Source: Loripinus fragilis
Taxonomy: Eukaryota > Mollusca > Bivalvia > Lucinida > Lucinidae
DNA: 64,000 nucleotides
Direction: 5' to 3'
NCBI GenBank assembly: GCA_964019695.1
Contig: OZ026531.1
Location: 7,077,701-7,141,700 of the forward strand
Below are positions 37,101-51,150 of this stretch, piece by piece. Positions within the stretch are counted from its first letter, which is position 1. Every line of letters starts with the position of its first letter. The notes under the pieces were generated by a model. The model did not search any database. It had not been told where the DNA came from and worked only from the letters and a program-made list of their open reading frames with translations. The position numbers and the translations under genes were made by a program.

Positions 37101-40100
37101 GCGTTATATCACTCCCAGACGCGACGTCATTATGATACATTAAATTTTAAAGGAAAGTGGTAAATAACTGAGTTAAAGTGACCACATAGCAGACGGGCAG
37201 GCAGTGACCATATTGGCGGCCATCTTGGTTAGCGTTCATCGAACAAAACCAACGCGGGGCGAGAAATGGATAACAGTAATGCATATATGAAATGTAAAAG
37301 GAATCGAGTAAATGACTGAGTTAAAGTGACAGCAAGAACTCGGATAAGCGGCGGCCATTTTGGCAAGAATCTTGGTTAGCACTCAACGGACAAAGCCAAT
37401 ATTCGAACTTGGGTGAGAGATAGATGAAAGTAATCCATATGGAACCTGTAAGAAATCGAGTGATAAACGACTTAGAAATGGTGTCCATAAAAGAGGGCGG
37501 ACAGACAGACGGAGAGGCCGAATACCATAGTGCTCAGCAAACATTCGCTGGCGGTCCCTAAACAAGTAGTATGCTTTTGAATTTACGATTGAATTGCTGA
37601 GTATGACAATATATCAGCCAAATATTGAAGCAACAATTCTGCTGAAGATGAGGAACAGATCATATACCCTTTGTTTTGGCACTGTTTATTCTCATAAATC
37701 CTCCTCTAGCTATTTTAGAATATTTTCATGTTTTCTATAAGTACCGGATCTGCGTAACTGGACTGACTATTCAGAAATGGGCCTTCACGTTTGTGATCAA
37801 CAAATGCTTGCACCAGTTCTAAGGGGACATCATACTATATATTCAATAATTGTCAAAATTTTGATTGTGAGTGTGCGTTATAACGGCCTCGATGAGTTGG
37901 TTTAATTTCTATAGGCATTTTCATGTCTTTTAGGCAACGAAAAGGGGACCAGTGCTTTTTCTTGAAGGCTGATTATGGCAACAATACTGTCCTTTCTAAT
38001 GATATTAAAAACATATGTAAAAACGAATGAGTCTGAACAGAAAATGCTACTGCCACAATCATAATTCACAGACCAACCTATGGCACAATGTAGAAGAGAT
38101 ATTAGACTGACATAGGCATAAAAGCAAGAATATAATTTAAGTAAGGCACCCAGCTCTGAAAGAACTTGTATTATACAAGTGGTCAGGATATTCAGATGTT
38201 ATTAAATTTGGCCAATTTAAAATAAGTAACATCTCCGCTTAATATCTAAAGACGAAGTACCCTTAGATTATATCGCTTTTACCATAAATGTTCTGATTTC
38301 TATTACAGTCTGATCTTACAAATTACATATAAGGGACGTATCTAGCACGCTCTAAAACGATAAAGCCCCACACCCAGTGTGCTGACAAGTTGCATTTGGT
38401 AGCTCAGGATACTATACCCGACAAAAAAAGAAACGCACCACTTCGATTTTCCCATTAAGATCTCCTTTTAATACGAAACTGTCAATTGTCATGAAATATT
38501 AATTACTGATCAAATTTAACAAAAACTTTAATGTGACGTAGATGAGTATCTGTACTATAGCTGTATGGGCACGAAACACATCAATGCGAAGGGTAAAGGA
38601 GTTTTGGAAGTTAATTCAACGCTACTGTCTACATGAAATTCCGAGTATGTTTTACATTAGCAAATTATGAAAACGATATGTTGTCGTTATGTGAGACAAC
38701 CAATGTGTTTATTGATGCTTTTTGTTATTCCAAAACCCATTTCCATCAGTTAGGATCATTTAAATTGATTAAAACCCTGTTGAAATCTTTAATTGTTTGT
38801 AAGGTTTATCTCCAGTGTGGAATCGTTATCCAAAGGGTAGTCACAAAGCATGGGCTACATAGAGTTCAATTATCGCGAATGATGAATTTAAAGATAGAAT
38901 TTGCAAAGAATAAGTGTCTATGTTCAATTTGGTCTACTGAGAGGAATCCAATTGCTTGAACTTATCCAGCAAGAGAGCATTATAAAAACCTTTATTTCCT
39001 GTGACTTTACAATTTGACCCCCACTTGGTTCGTGATCAATTCTCATTAACACAGTTTCGACGCCTGATTGCGAAAGACGTGTGACGCAGCAGTAACTGAC
39101 ATACCTTTGCACTGATATAAACTAAATTGGTCTATCACTTGTGATTTTCCTGAGAGTTGAACAGATCTAAGTGGTGCGTTTCTTTTTTTTTCGGGTATAT
39201 ATGACTACAAAAATCCCCGGCATGGTACACCCTCACCATATACTGCCTCATGGTCTAACAACATTGCGTGTCGTTTATCTAAAAAGGGCATTGGGTAAAT
39301 ACAGTCTAAGTATCAGTACAACACTCTCATTTATTGATCTGGGCTCAGATCACGGACCCATCTAGTGGTTTGGGAGAACATGGGAACATGAGAATGCATT
39401 TTGTGCGAACACGTGTCAATTTTTAAGTCAACAAGGATTGGGGAACGTGGAATTTTTATTTCTTTTGTGAAAATGGTAACATGCTTTGTTTCGGGGGTCG
39501 GGGAACAAGGGAAAAGGTATCTTTCGCGAAGGTCTCATAAGCTGCAGTGGCTCTTTTCTCGTGAAGATGGTATAGGATATTGTGTATTAATAGTACCATT
39601 TGGAACTAATATTTTGATTAACCCCTATCATTAGAAATCAGACTTATATCATTGAGACCATGTTAATGATAACTGGAGACTGTAATTACACTGATCGCCA
39701 TCAAGCTACTCTTTGAATAGTGGCTGTAATATCTTAAAGTTCTATGTCAGAAGCGAACACCAAAAGGCAGATCAGACTGCGCATGATGCTCAGTCTGATC
39801 TACCTTTCAGTGTTCGTCAATATGGATGGTTGATCCTGGTGGGACACGGTTCGCTAATAGCTAACAGAGGACTCTGACGTTGTAGAATATTGCCTATAGG
39901 TTTTAGCTGCAAAGAGAAAAAAAAAGTACCCCCTTGTTGCTGTGCACGTGTTTTAACGACATGCCAAATAATTAAGGCTTCTAACTTTTTTTTATTTCTT
40001 CTTATTTCAAAAAGAACATGATTCGATCGTGTACAATGAACGCCGAAACCAGGAAACCCTTTGTATAAAGGAGACCTTTGGCGAACAGTGAAGATCCAGA

Positions 40101-43100
40101 TGAAATACCGCGCAACGCGACATTTCATCAAGGTATGCATCGTTGGTTAAGGTAAAACAATTGTCAGGTTTAAAGTTAAATCATAATTTAGAGATTCCGA
40201 CCTGTGACCCCCCTTAAGGCTTAACCGTATTGTATCTTTCTGTATTGATGACCCCATTTACTTACTGACTTATTTGTCGTTCTTACGAGAAGGCTTCTGA
40301 TTAAGAAGTGTTTTGTAATCTCCCTCCAATATAAAAAAAACCCAAAACATTACAGTCGCTTTGTAAGTATGTCAAAATATCTACAAATATAGCAAGAAGT
40401 GAGCATAGCTCACATACCCATGGCGGTAGCCATCAGAGGTTGTAACACTTTCAGAGAAAAGACAAAATTGTTAAAGATTTCATAATCCTAAATCAAGTAG
40501 TTGCTGAGAAATCTTTGACAGTAAAATGCCCATATGTATTATATAGGAGTGGCAGAAGGAAAAATTAAGCATTTGAATAAAGAAGGCAAAAAGAGGATGA
40601 GCATCTTGATTTTCATTTACACAATACACTTTGACCATCTGAAGGTGTACACAAAATTTAAAAACAAAGGCTCCAATAGGAGCCGAGAAATCTGTGACAG
40701 AAATTTTCATTGGAGAGGAAGAAATTTGAACAAAATAAGGGGACTGATAAGCAATATGTGGCTGCCTTTTAACTACACAATACAACTCATCACTATCAAG
40801 TTTTGTAACAAATTTCAGAATCCTAACTCAAGAAGTTGTTTAGAAATCTTTGTCAGAAAAAAAATGCCCATATGCATTATATAAGAGTGACAGAAGAAAA
40901 AAAAAGAAAACAAAAGAAAAAAGAAGGCAAAATGAGGATTATGGTCTTGCTTTTCGTTTAGACAATACACTTTTCCTACCTGAAGGTGTACACAAAACTT
41001 GAAAACACTGGCTCAAATAGGAGCCAAGAGATCTATGACTGAAATTTTCATTGGAGAGAATGAGAAATAAACAAAAAAGGGACTGATAAACAATATGCGG
41101 CTGCTTTTTTGCTACACAATACCAAGTATCAATACAATGTTTTGTACCTTTCAAAATCCTAATTCAGGTAGTTGCTGAGAAATCTTTGACAGAAATAATG
41201 TCAATATGCATTATGTAAGAGTGACAGAAGGAAAAATAAAAAAATAAAAAAAGGCAAAATGAGGATTAGGATCCTCATTTCCATTCACACAATACACTTT
41301 GCCTACCTGAAGGTGTACACAAACTTTGAAAACACTGGCTCCAATGGGAGCCGAGAAAACTGTGACAGAAATTTTCATTGGAGAGAAAGAAAATGAACAA
41401 AAAAGACTGATAAACAATATGTGGCTGTTTTTGCTACACAATAGAGCTCATCACTATCATGCTCTAGTACCATATTTCAGAAACCTAACTCAAGTAGTTG
41501 CTGAGAAATCTTTGACAGAAAAAAATAACCATATGTATTATTAAATAGTGACAGAAGGAAAGAATAAACAATTGAAAAAGGCAAAAAATGAGAATAAGCA
41601 ATTTAATTTTTATTTACACAATACACTTTGCCTACCTAAAGGTGTACACTGGATCCAATAGGAGATGAGAAAAATAATACAGAAATTTCCATTGGAGAGA
41701 AAAAAATGAACAAATAAAGGGACCGATAAGCAATATGTGGCTGCTTTTTTTTGTCACACAATACAACATATCACTTGTATTGTATTGTATATATGATGTA
41801 TCTGTTGTATCTCGATGTACTTAATATTTAAATAAAATATTGTTTACACTAACATATCACTATCAAGCTTTGTAACAAATTTGAGAATCCTAACTCAAGT
41901 AGTTGCTGAGAAATCTTTGACAGAAAAAATGTCAAAGTAAGTGTGACAGAGGAAAAATGAAAAATTGAAAAAGAAGGCAGAATTAGGACTAGGATCTTTA
42001 TTATCATTTACACAATACACTTTGTCAACTTGAAGGAGTACACAAAATTTGAAAACACTGGCTGCAATAGGAGCCGAGAAATCTGTGACAGAAATTTACA
42101 TTGGAGGGAAAGTAAATGAGCAAATAAAGGGACTGATATGCAATATGTGGCTGTTCTTTTGTCAAACAATACAACTCATCACTATGAAGCTTTGTACCAA
42201 ATTTCACAATCCTTAGTCAAGTAGTTGCTAAGAAATCGCTGACAGAAAAAAGTTGCAGACAAACAAACAAACACAATTACAGAAAAGGCAAAAACTATAT
42301 ACCCCTTAAAAACTTCGTATCGGGGGTATAAAACGAATAATTGGAATATCTAAAATGCTACGTTTTGCGAGAAAAAAAGTACTTCAAAGTAAATGTGTTC
42401 AGACAATTCTATTGAACCTAGAGTTTTGGGTCAGAAACATGTAGTAGGCTGAGATCTGGAATGTTTTTCGTTATTTTTTCTTTATTATTGTTCACATAAA
42501 AGAACATTCTTCCTGATATTAGATTTTCTTCCTGATGGTGTTTTCCTCATAACACAAAACAGCACTTAACGATAATTGTACAACTTATTGGAGGAGATTA
42601 CCGTCTCTGAAAATTATAAAATATAAAAATAGAAAAAAAAATCGAGAACAAAACACAATAACGAACGAATACCAGTTTTATGCAAATGATTCATAGTTTC
42701 ATCAAAACAACAAAAATGTTATATGACTCCTATATAAGACCTCCTCTGATTGGCTGAAACTAGCTTGCACTGGTTTTGACAGATCTTGATGTCAAATAGT
42801 GATGAGCCCAGGTTATGTTAATATTAAGTTTTTTTTCAGTCCTGACAGACAGCTTAAATAGGACAGGGTAACATGACTTTTTTCACTGCTGATTGACAGC
42901 TAAAAATAGACATTGATATAACTAGAGTGGTTTTTGGTAATGCAATTATCTCACTGGAGAAAAGAGAGCTTGTTGCTTTACTTTTATTTGTGACTATTAT
43001 TATTGTGTGTCCCTTTCTGTCTTTGGTTTGTCTGCAGTGTGTGACTGTGGCATTTCCTGGTCATACTCACTTTTTGAATTAATTTAATAAATATGAATAT

Positions 43101-44419
43101 GTCTATAATGTAAGAACGTTTTGTCAGGTGTTGTACGGGGCAAGGCGTTATAGACGCTGATGATTACCCATATTTGTTTGTTTGTTTGTTTGATTTGATT
43201 CTTTACGTCCCATCAACAACCTTTCAGTTATATAGGGACGGGTCTTCCTGGGTTGAACCAGGACTAAGCTAGGATAAATGTGTCTTGCTCAAGGACCACA
43301 ACGCAGTGACGCCGGTGAGGCTCGAACCCGCGGCCCTTTGGTCTCGAGTCAAGCACTCTACCACTGAGCCACTGCGCTCCATATGATTACCCATATAATG
43401 TTCGATTATTCATTTAGCTTTTATGTAATGAGAGGTATCAAAATTAAACGGTTCGTTTCTTGTTGGGGTCAGTATCAGTGACCTACACTGTCAGTATATA
43501 AGGATCTTATTATTCTATAAAGGACAATAACGAAGACCTTTTTGCATACTACAAATGATTTGACATAAGTAATTTGAACAATATGTTTGGCTATGATATA
43601 TTGTTGACTGTGTACGTCCAATAGTGTTTCTAATAGTGTGTCATTCAAGAATTTGGTGTGATGTTTTGAATATATGTGTGCGTTTTGCTTCAAATACTCG
43701 TATCGTGAAGAAAAACAAATTATCTTGGACAGCATCCAATCTGATTCTGGCATGGACAGTTTTCTTATTCTGTTATTTAGTCAAAGAACTATTGAACCCG
43801 TTTTCCATGGTCAGCCAAAATTGAGTCTATATTTGAAACAATATGGACTCAAATCGGACTGCTCCCTTGGAAGCTCTCTGAGCAGGGCTTGTTTTGTTTG
43901 CTACCATGAAACGATCTGGTCTCAAGGTCATAAAGCTTTAGTACAGCCTCAAACTCAAAATAAAGCGCAATGATTGGCTGCTTGCGGACACGTGTCCGAA
44001 AACAGCCAATTATTGCGCTTTATTTTGATCTGGGGATGTGCTTGAGTGCTTGCAGCAGATATAGAGGGTGGATGGCATTTTTGGGTGAAAATAGAGGTGG
44101 GATAAGGGTCGATAGGGAGCTAACAAATGGAAGGAATTGCCCTTAATGCTCACTTAACTTTGAATCTATTATATAACACTCATCTAAATATCTGTTGTTT
44201 GCTTAAGGAAAGTAGAATCTCAGTAACGAAAGAACAATGTTCTTATTTCTCAACCAACATATGTTGTTGGAACTCAAAAGAACCGTCTCAATGACACTAA
44301 AGCGAATGGGTAAGATATTATTAAAAATATGCGTTCAAAAATGTTGTTTATATAAACCTGTACGCCGAAGAGATAAAAGAACACAGGGAAGCAAAAACAC
44401 CTAAAAGTTAAAGTAAAGT

Positions 44420-44497
<78 letters not shown>

Positions 44498-47400
44498 GAG
44501 GTGAAATCAAAACTAGAAAGGACGAAAAAAAAACAAAAAAAAAACTTTACCACAAAACCAGGACCAAACACAAAACTCCCACACACAATGGTAACACAAC
44601 ACACAATGAACTAACAACAGCATATCACCGGCCCATCAGCCCCCATGGGGATGGGGGGATGGTAGCCTCATTTATTCTTCATACGAAGGCTTAGGTTCAG
44701 CATCTATCGTTTACCCCAAAACAATATCGGGAATATCAAGCACCCAAAAAATATTTGAAATTTTTGCAACCCCCAAAAATATCCTCATTCTGTACATTTA
44801 CCTTAAGAAAAGACCCTAAAATACATAGAAAAACAACAACCTTAAATCTAGTTCAATTTTGTGATGACCCCCCAAAAATATCCACAAAATCTTCATACCC
44901 CCAAAAATATTAACTTTTTTGATACCCCCCAAAAATACTGAAATTGTAAACCTCCAAAGATGGCCCGAGCCTACGTAAATATCAAAATATCAGGGTGTCA
45001 CTCTGGGATCAGCCCCCGGGGAATATGACCTTAAAACTACATTGTATACGCATACGCATCTCTGAGATACGTTTTGACCAAGTCTTGACCCAAAAACACG
45101 AAAATACATGATTCCCTGACATTGTATTTGAAAGATGCAATTGAATTCCTTGATAAAGTTATTCCACTCTCGACTTGAACCATTATAAAATTTTGTATTT
45201 GCCTAAAACTTTGAACATCTTTTAAATTTCTAAGTCAATACAATTGATTTAAGGGATCCTATGTTGAACAAGTAGTGAGGGGTACACAATGTAGTTTTTT
45301 TTTTACATTTTAAAGAAATTCACGAGATCTTTTTTTTTAATATGCTTTTGCAGAGGGACCCAGCCGAGGTCAGTCAATATGTTGACTGAGAATCATTATA
45401 AAACCATACTCCAGTAAACATCTAAATGCGGGCCGATGGTGGCCAGAAACACTGCCCAGAGAACATAAAAAGCGGGCCCCCATCGGCCCGTCAGCGAAGC
45501 GCCATTCAAAAGGCGTATCTCTGGTGGGTCGATGGTGGCCCGACTCTGCATGCTGGCTGAGCGTTTTGTTGGCTTGACCAGTAGACGAGCTGGCATGCAG
45601 ACACGATTGGTTTAGAGAAAAAGACGAACACAGCAGTGCTAACTGCAATATCACGGCACAATTATGTCATGTATTTTGTTGCAATTACTCCAATAATTAA
45701 TCGCGTATGGCATGCCTATCTAATGATTGTATAAAGCATCAGTAGACAGACATGGCTAATGTATATATCGATGTTTCCAATATTTTACATCAAATAACAT
45801 AAAATTGCTCGTAAAGCTGCTACCAACAAATAATTATGCATGTACATGTAGTTAAATATTAAAAGTTTAATTAGTAATCGATGGCGCTGTTTAAACAAAA
45901 GATTATTTATTTTCAAAATAAATTGGCCTCGCTACTAAATATCATAAATATTAAGGGGTCATTGAATCGCTACTCAGTTTAAGGGCATTTAATCAAGTGC
46001 AAAGATGTTCACCCTACCCCGTCAAAAACATACTGAATCTCCCTGTTTCATTCTGTCGTTAAATTGTGTTGCTTAATAGTCAGGGAAAACAACAGAACTT
46101 TGCTTATTTATGTAGATACAGGCATTTTGTGAAGAAAATAAAAGAGTTTGAGATCACTATTAGGGGTATTTGGGTACGCTGAATCCATAAACCAATGTTG
46201 AAAAATTATCAAATGGCGCATCCACTATATAATTTGCATATTTCCAAGATGGCAGAGAAATTGAAGAACTAAAATCAAAATCTGCAGAGTACACGTTTAG
46301 GATGCCAAGCTGGTACAAATCTATGTACAACACATTTTCTCATGGTTGGAGGTCTTTATTGACATAAATTGATGCAATTAGAATTGAAATGGATCTAAAG
46401 GCAATCAGAGGGGGTGGGTGGGTGCAACGTGGGCAAGTAATCTTGCTTCCGGCTTAATTAAGCTTTTTTTACATGTTTGTGCATGCATCTATGTACTATT
46501 AATTCATTGTGCTTATATGCAAATTTCTAAATTAGCATTTTCACGAGTATCAATGAAAACATTGTAAAAAAAGCAAATTGCAGAAAAAAATAAAATGTTA
46601 GATGATGCATGGATAAGTTGGGGTCTTTCATGCAAACCAAATATCCGCGTCTGGACTGGGGGTGGGGTTGGCGCGCCGTGAGGACGGTTTAAGCCCTCCA
46701 GTAAAATATTTTTACAGGCCGTTCCGGGGCGGTGATTCTTTTGTGGGTCGATTGTGTTGTTTGTGTCTTGTGTTTGTCATGCTTTCGCGTCTGTTCATTG
46801 CTGTCTTGTGGTCACTTGAAGGGAAAGGGCTGACCTCTTGGCTCTTATTTGTGATGTTTATTGTGAATTTGTTACTTTCCCATTTGGTATCCTGGGACAG
46901 GTGTGGTACTTGATTGTATCGATTCCTGATCATTGCTGTCTTTCTTACTTTGACCAAATTTAAGCCCAAAAATAGTACTTTACCCATCTTGGTCCGATAT
47001 GCAAACTAATCTTATTGTCATATTCTTGTATATTAGTAAAAAATTTAGGAATAATAAAAATGACAGGAAAATACAGGGGTGTACCTACAACATTACCTAT
47101 ATGTCAGCCGCTAAAATATCGTATTGGTGCAACAGCACACATCCTAAGTTTGTCCCAAGCCTTGCACTTGTATGCCCATTTTGATGTTTGCAAGCATTAT
47201 ATCTAGAAAATATATTTGAACCGTGAAATAGATTGCCTGTTTCAGGGATTACCAAGATCTTTGAAAAAATGCTATTTTAGCTACGACTGTCCTCTTTTCT
47301 TTTGTTTTGTGTGTGTTTTTCTATATTTAAAAGGTAGTACCTGCGTTTTAAATTTGAGACATTATAGACTAAACACCTTAGCTATTAACCTCATAGCTTA

Positions 47401-50400
47401 CATTAAACCTTTGTTTTTTACTGGTGCCACAACAACGGTTGTTCTGTTGATTTTGAGATAAGACAAAAACATTTCACGAAAGCACACATTTCATGGTGGG
47501 AAGTGAGTTGTTGTTGCAGGGCCCCACTCTGAGCCTGACTAAATCTGAGCGTTCATCAGATCATGCTCACCTAAACCGTATAAGAACAATGAATTAGCAT
47601 CTTAAATTAAAGAGACTGTCACGATGCACGGATCTTTCCATATCTTCGAGAGAACTGATCAGTTGTACCGTCCTAGGATGCCATTTTACCAAGCCGTGGT
47701 GCCTATATACCTTATATTATCTGGAATCATTCATAAGAACCACGTGCTTCATAACAAAATGCAAATGAAACGCGCCAGGAAAAACATTTTTTCGGTATTA
47801 GCCACATGCCAAATTGTAAGTGAGTATGATCAGGAAATACCATAATAACACACTGCAGACCAACTCACGGCACCGCCAGGAAGAGCCACAGAACACATAC
47901 AGCAACAAGACATCCGCAAGACAATAAAAGAAAAGCAACCAGCTCTCCCTTCCTCTTCAAGATGATTGCAAAACTAGAAAGGACACAAAGTAATGCATAA
48001 CAGAACAAAAAAAAAGCACAGGACCCCCACAGACAATGGGAAGTACATTAAACAATAGATCAACAACAACAGAACCACCGGATTAGAAAGGACAGCAGCC
48101 CAAGCCAGGGGGGGGGGGGTAGATGCATTTTACTGGCGCCAAATCTTCGCCCTAGATTCAGTTGTTGTTAAAACACAAAATTGTTTAGCTCGCATGGAGG
48201 CTTCCTAACTTAGAAAAAACAATTGAATCAAATTAACACTCTTCAATGAAAAAAGGAAAAAGGCTGATGGCGCGTGGGTTCAGATCTGTAAAAATCCATT
48301 ATTACTGTATGTCAACAGAATAATCTGCCTGATCAGGCCCTGACTCGTTTTGCGAGAAAAATATAAATGATTTTATATTAATTTTAGCTGGGCCCTATAT
48401 ATACATGTAAGCTATTGAAAATATACCATTAGTATTCTCCAAGAAACATATAAAGGATTCAATGTTCAAAAGGGTACATCGAAATTTCAAAAGGCTTCTT
48501 AAAATTGTAAAAATTGCATACATTTGAAGAGAAATGGGTAATGTGTCATTTGTAGTGCCCATCATCTTTTTGGACCAGCAATATCGCTGAGACCCAGATG
48601 AAATACCACACGATGCGGCATTTCATCAGTGTAGTTTTGCTAAGACAAAAAAGATCTTAAGAGTAAGAAACATAATTGTTTAGGAGAAACTTTAGTCTGT
48701 GACCCCACGATGCAAGGAGCTATCCCATGTCGTTTTTTTTATATCAAACCAAAAGGAAGAATCTATTAACGTTTTAAGGGTTTAGTTTTACCTGGTAAGG
48801 TAAGTTTTTTCATGGCATGACTCAAGTATGATTAGGAACTATATGCACGCCATATGTTTGATTACAGCATATACCAAACCATCAGAGAGGAGGTTAAATA
48901 ATTAAACAGTAGTATATTAGCTCCGCCATTTTATGTCCGAGAAATAGCGTATTATTGCAAACACGCATGTTTTTCGACCGTTAAACGGGTATAATAATCA
49001 GGGCCCGGAATTACAATGCCTCCTTAAAGTTAAGGAAGACTTAAGTTAAGTATTGATTTTTCAGGATGCGAAAAATAAAGTTTCAAACTGATTAAAATCG
49101 TAATAGTTTCATATTTTCTGAAGATCACAATGATATCTTTTGACCACAAGTACCGCATCGATCGAGGCAATTTATTTAGCTTTTGATATAGCATGTTGAA
49201 ATATCAATACTTAACTTAAGTCTTCCTTAACTTTAAGGAGGCATTGTAATTCCGGGCCCAGGCTTCCTTAGTTTTATGCAAAAAATGTTAAGCTAACATA
49301 TCCAAATTTAAAAAAAGACGAGTCAAGCGAAAATATTCTTTTATCACACCGAATGCTTTATAAGCCTAGCGACCTTTTTGGGGGACATAGGCAAACAATG
49401 CATCCCCAGACCAGGCGGGGTCTGACCAGGGTCTCCACTGTTTGCTTGCAGAATCTTTTTTTTTAATTTGAAAAAAGAGAAAAACCACCAAACACCCCTT
49501 AAATTAGAAATGGACTCGTCTTACTGATAAGGTTAGGACAGTCCATTCGGCTTAAATGGGTTAATAAGTGTCAATGACGGCCCTAACATACTTAAATTAG
49601 GTCATTGGCTTTCTATGCGCATGATTTCTAAATGTACAGTTTGACAGCAGAAACTAAGAATAAATAAATAAATTGCGGAGTCAAGTGCACACACTTGCGA
49701 CTTCCCAGGCTTTCGATAGCGTTGAACTCCTTCACCGGGGACCTGAAGGGGATTGGGTCCAAAATAAAATGCTTTTGCATGTCCCACTTGTGTAAGTAAG
49801 TTACTCGACAAATTTGGCTGGATTATGTTATGTGATTTGGATTGAAATAGCATAACGGACGGACGAACGGACAGACGGACGGAGAAATTCCAACCTCAAC
49901 ATACAATGTAACGGACAAATCAAGAAACATCAATTAGCAATTGCAGATACCAAATAATAAAAAACAATCAATCAATCTATTTCATCGCACTTTTAATTAT
50001 ATGCTGTAACGGGCATTCGTGCAGAAAAGCTTATACACGATGTTGATCCATCTATGGTCATCGCTAAAAAATCTTTGTCAAAAATAAACGAAAATGGAAG
50101 ACCCTGATCAGCCTAACATACATATTCGCACAGTTGATCATAGTCTTCGCTGACTATGAAAATAATTAAATGTCCTGGCACCTCAACTGAGCACGAAATT
50201 TCAACTGCTCATAAAACACATGTATTGACAAAAAAAGAAGTGTCTTGGTTTAAGTCTCTCAGATGTTGTATTTATCATGCTAATAGATATCAAAATACCA
50301 ACAATTGTTGGCATTTTAACATTTATGTGCAGGATAAATTTCGTGCTCATCTAACATGTCTAAGTTGAATATGAATTTTGTTTTATAACCTCAGGACCTG

Positions 50401-51083
50401 TTCAGATTACTCAATCAGTCAGAGTTTCATATTACGCCTTGAATATTTGAACAATTTTCTCGCCCTTAAGTTTAAATTGCGCTCATGCACTGGCACATTT
50501 CTGACGTTTAAAAGTATACAGACTTTTTACGAAATAAAAAGAGGAAAATGATTTATGTTGGAAAAGATACCATGCAAGGTGTGGTGTATGGGGGAATAGG
50601 AAGAAAAGGATTGCACACATCTGTTGGGAAATCTAACTGACGTTAACGCCTCTATTGACGTCAACGTCACTCACCTCTGACGTGTAGTAGTGCCGACGAT
50701 TCCGCTGTGCCCTCGGAATTTTCCGCCTTACACTCGTATACTCCTTGATCTGATGGTGAAACTCTCTCGATGATCAACACGATACAGCCGTCCGGTGTAT
50801 AGTCGAACTTATAGCGGCGGTGCGTAGTTATGTTTTCACCGTCTTTGTACCAGCGAATCGATGGCCGAGGATAGCCGATTACTTTGCACTCAAAGCGCTT
50901 ACAAGCGCCCTCTGGGCTGTTCGTTTGTTCAGGCATCGTGTGGTCTGTGATCAGTGGTCAGTTAAGATGGGGTTCCCTGAAATGTAAATAAAACAGATAA
51001 AAAAATAAAGCGAACTATGAGTTTGTTTTATTGTTGTTGTTATTGTTGCTGTTGTTAGTGTTGTTGTTGTCATTGTTTTTGAA

Positions 51084-51150
<67 letters not shown>

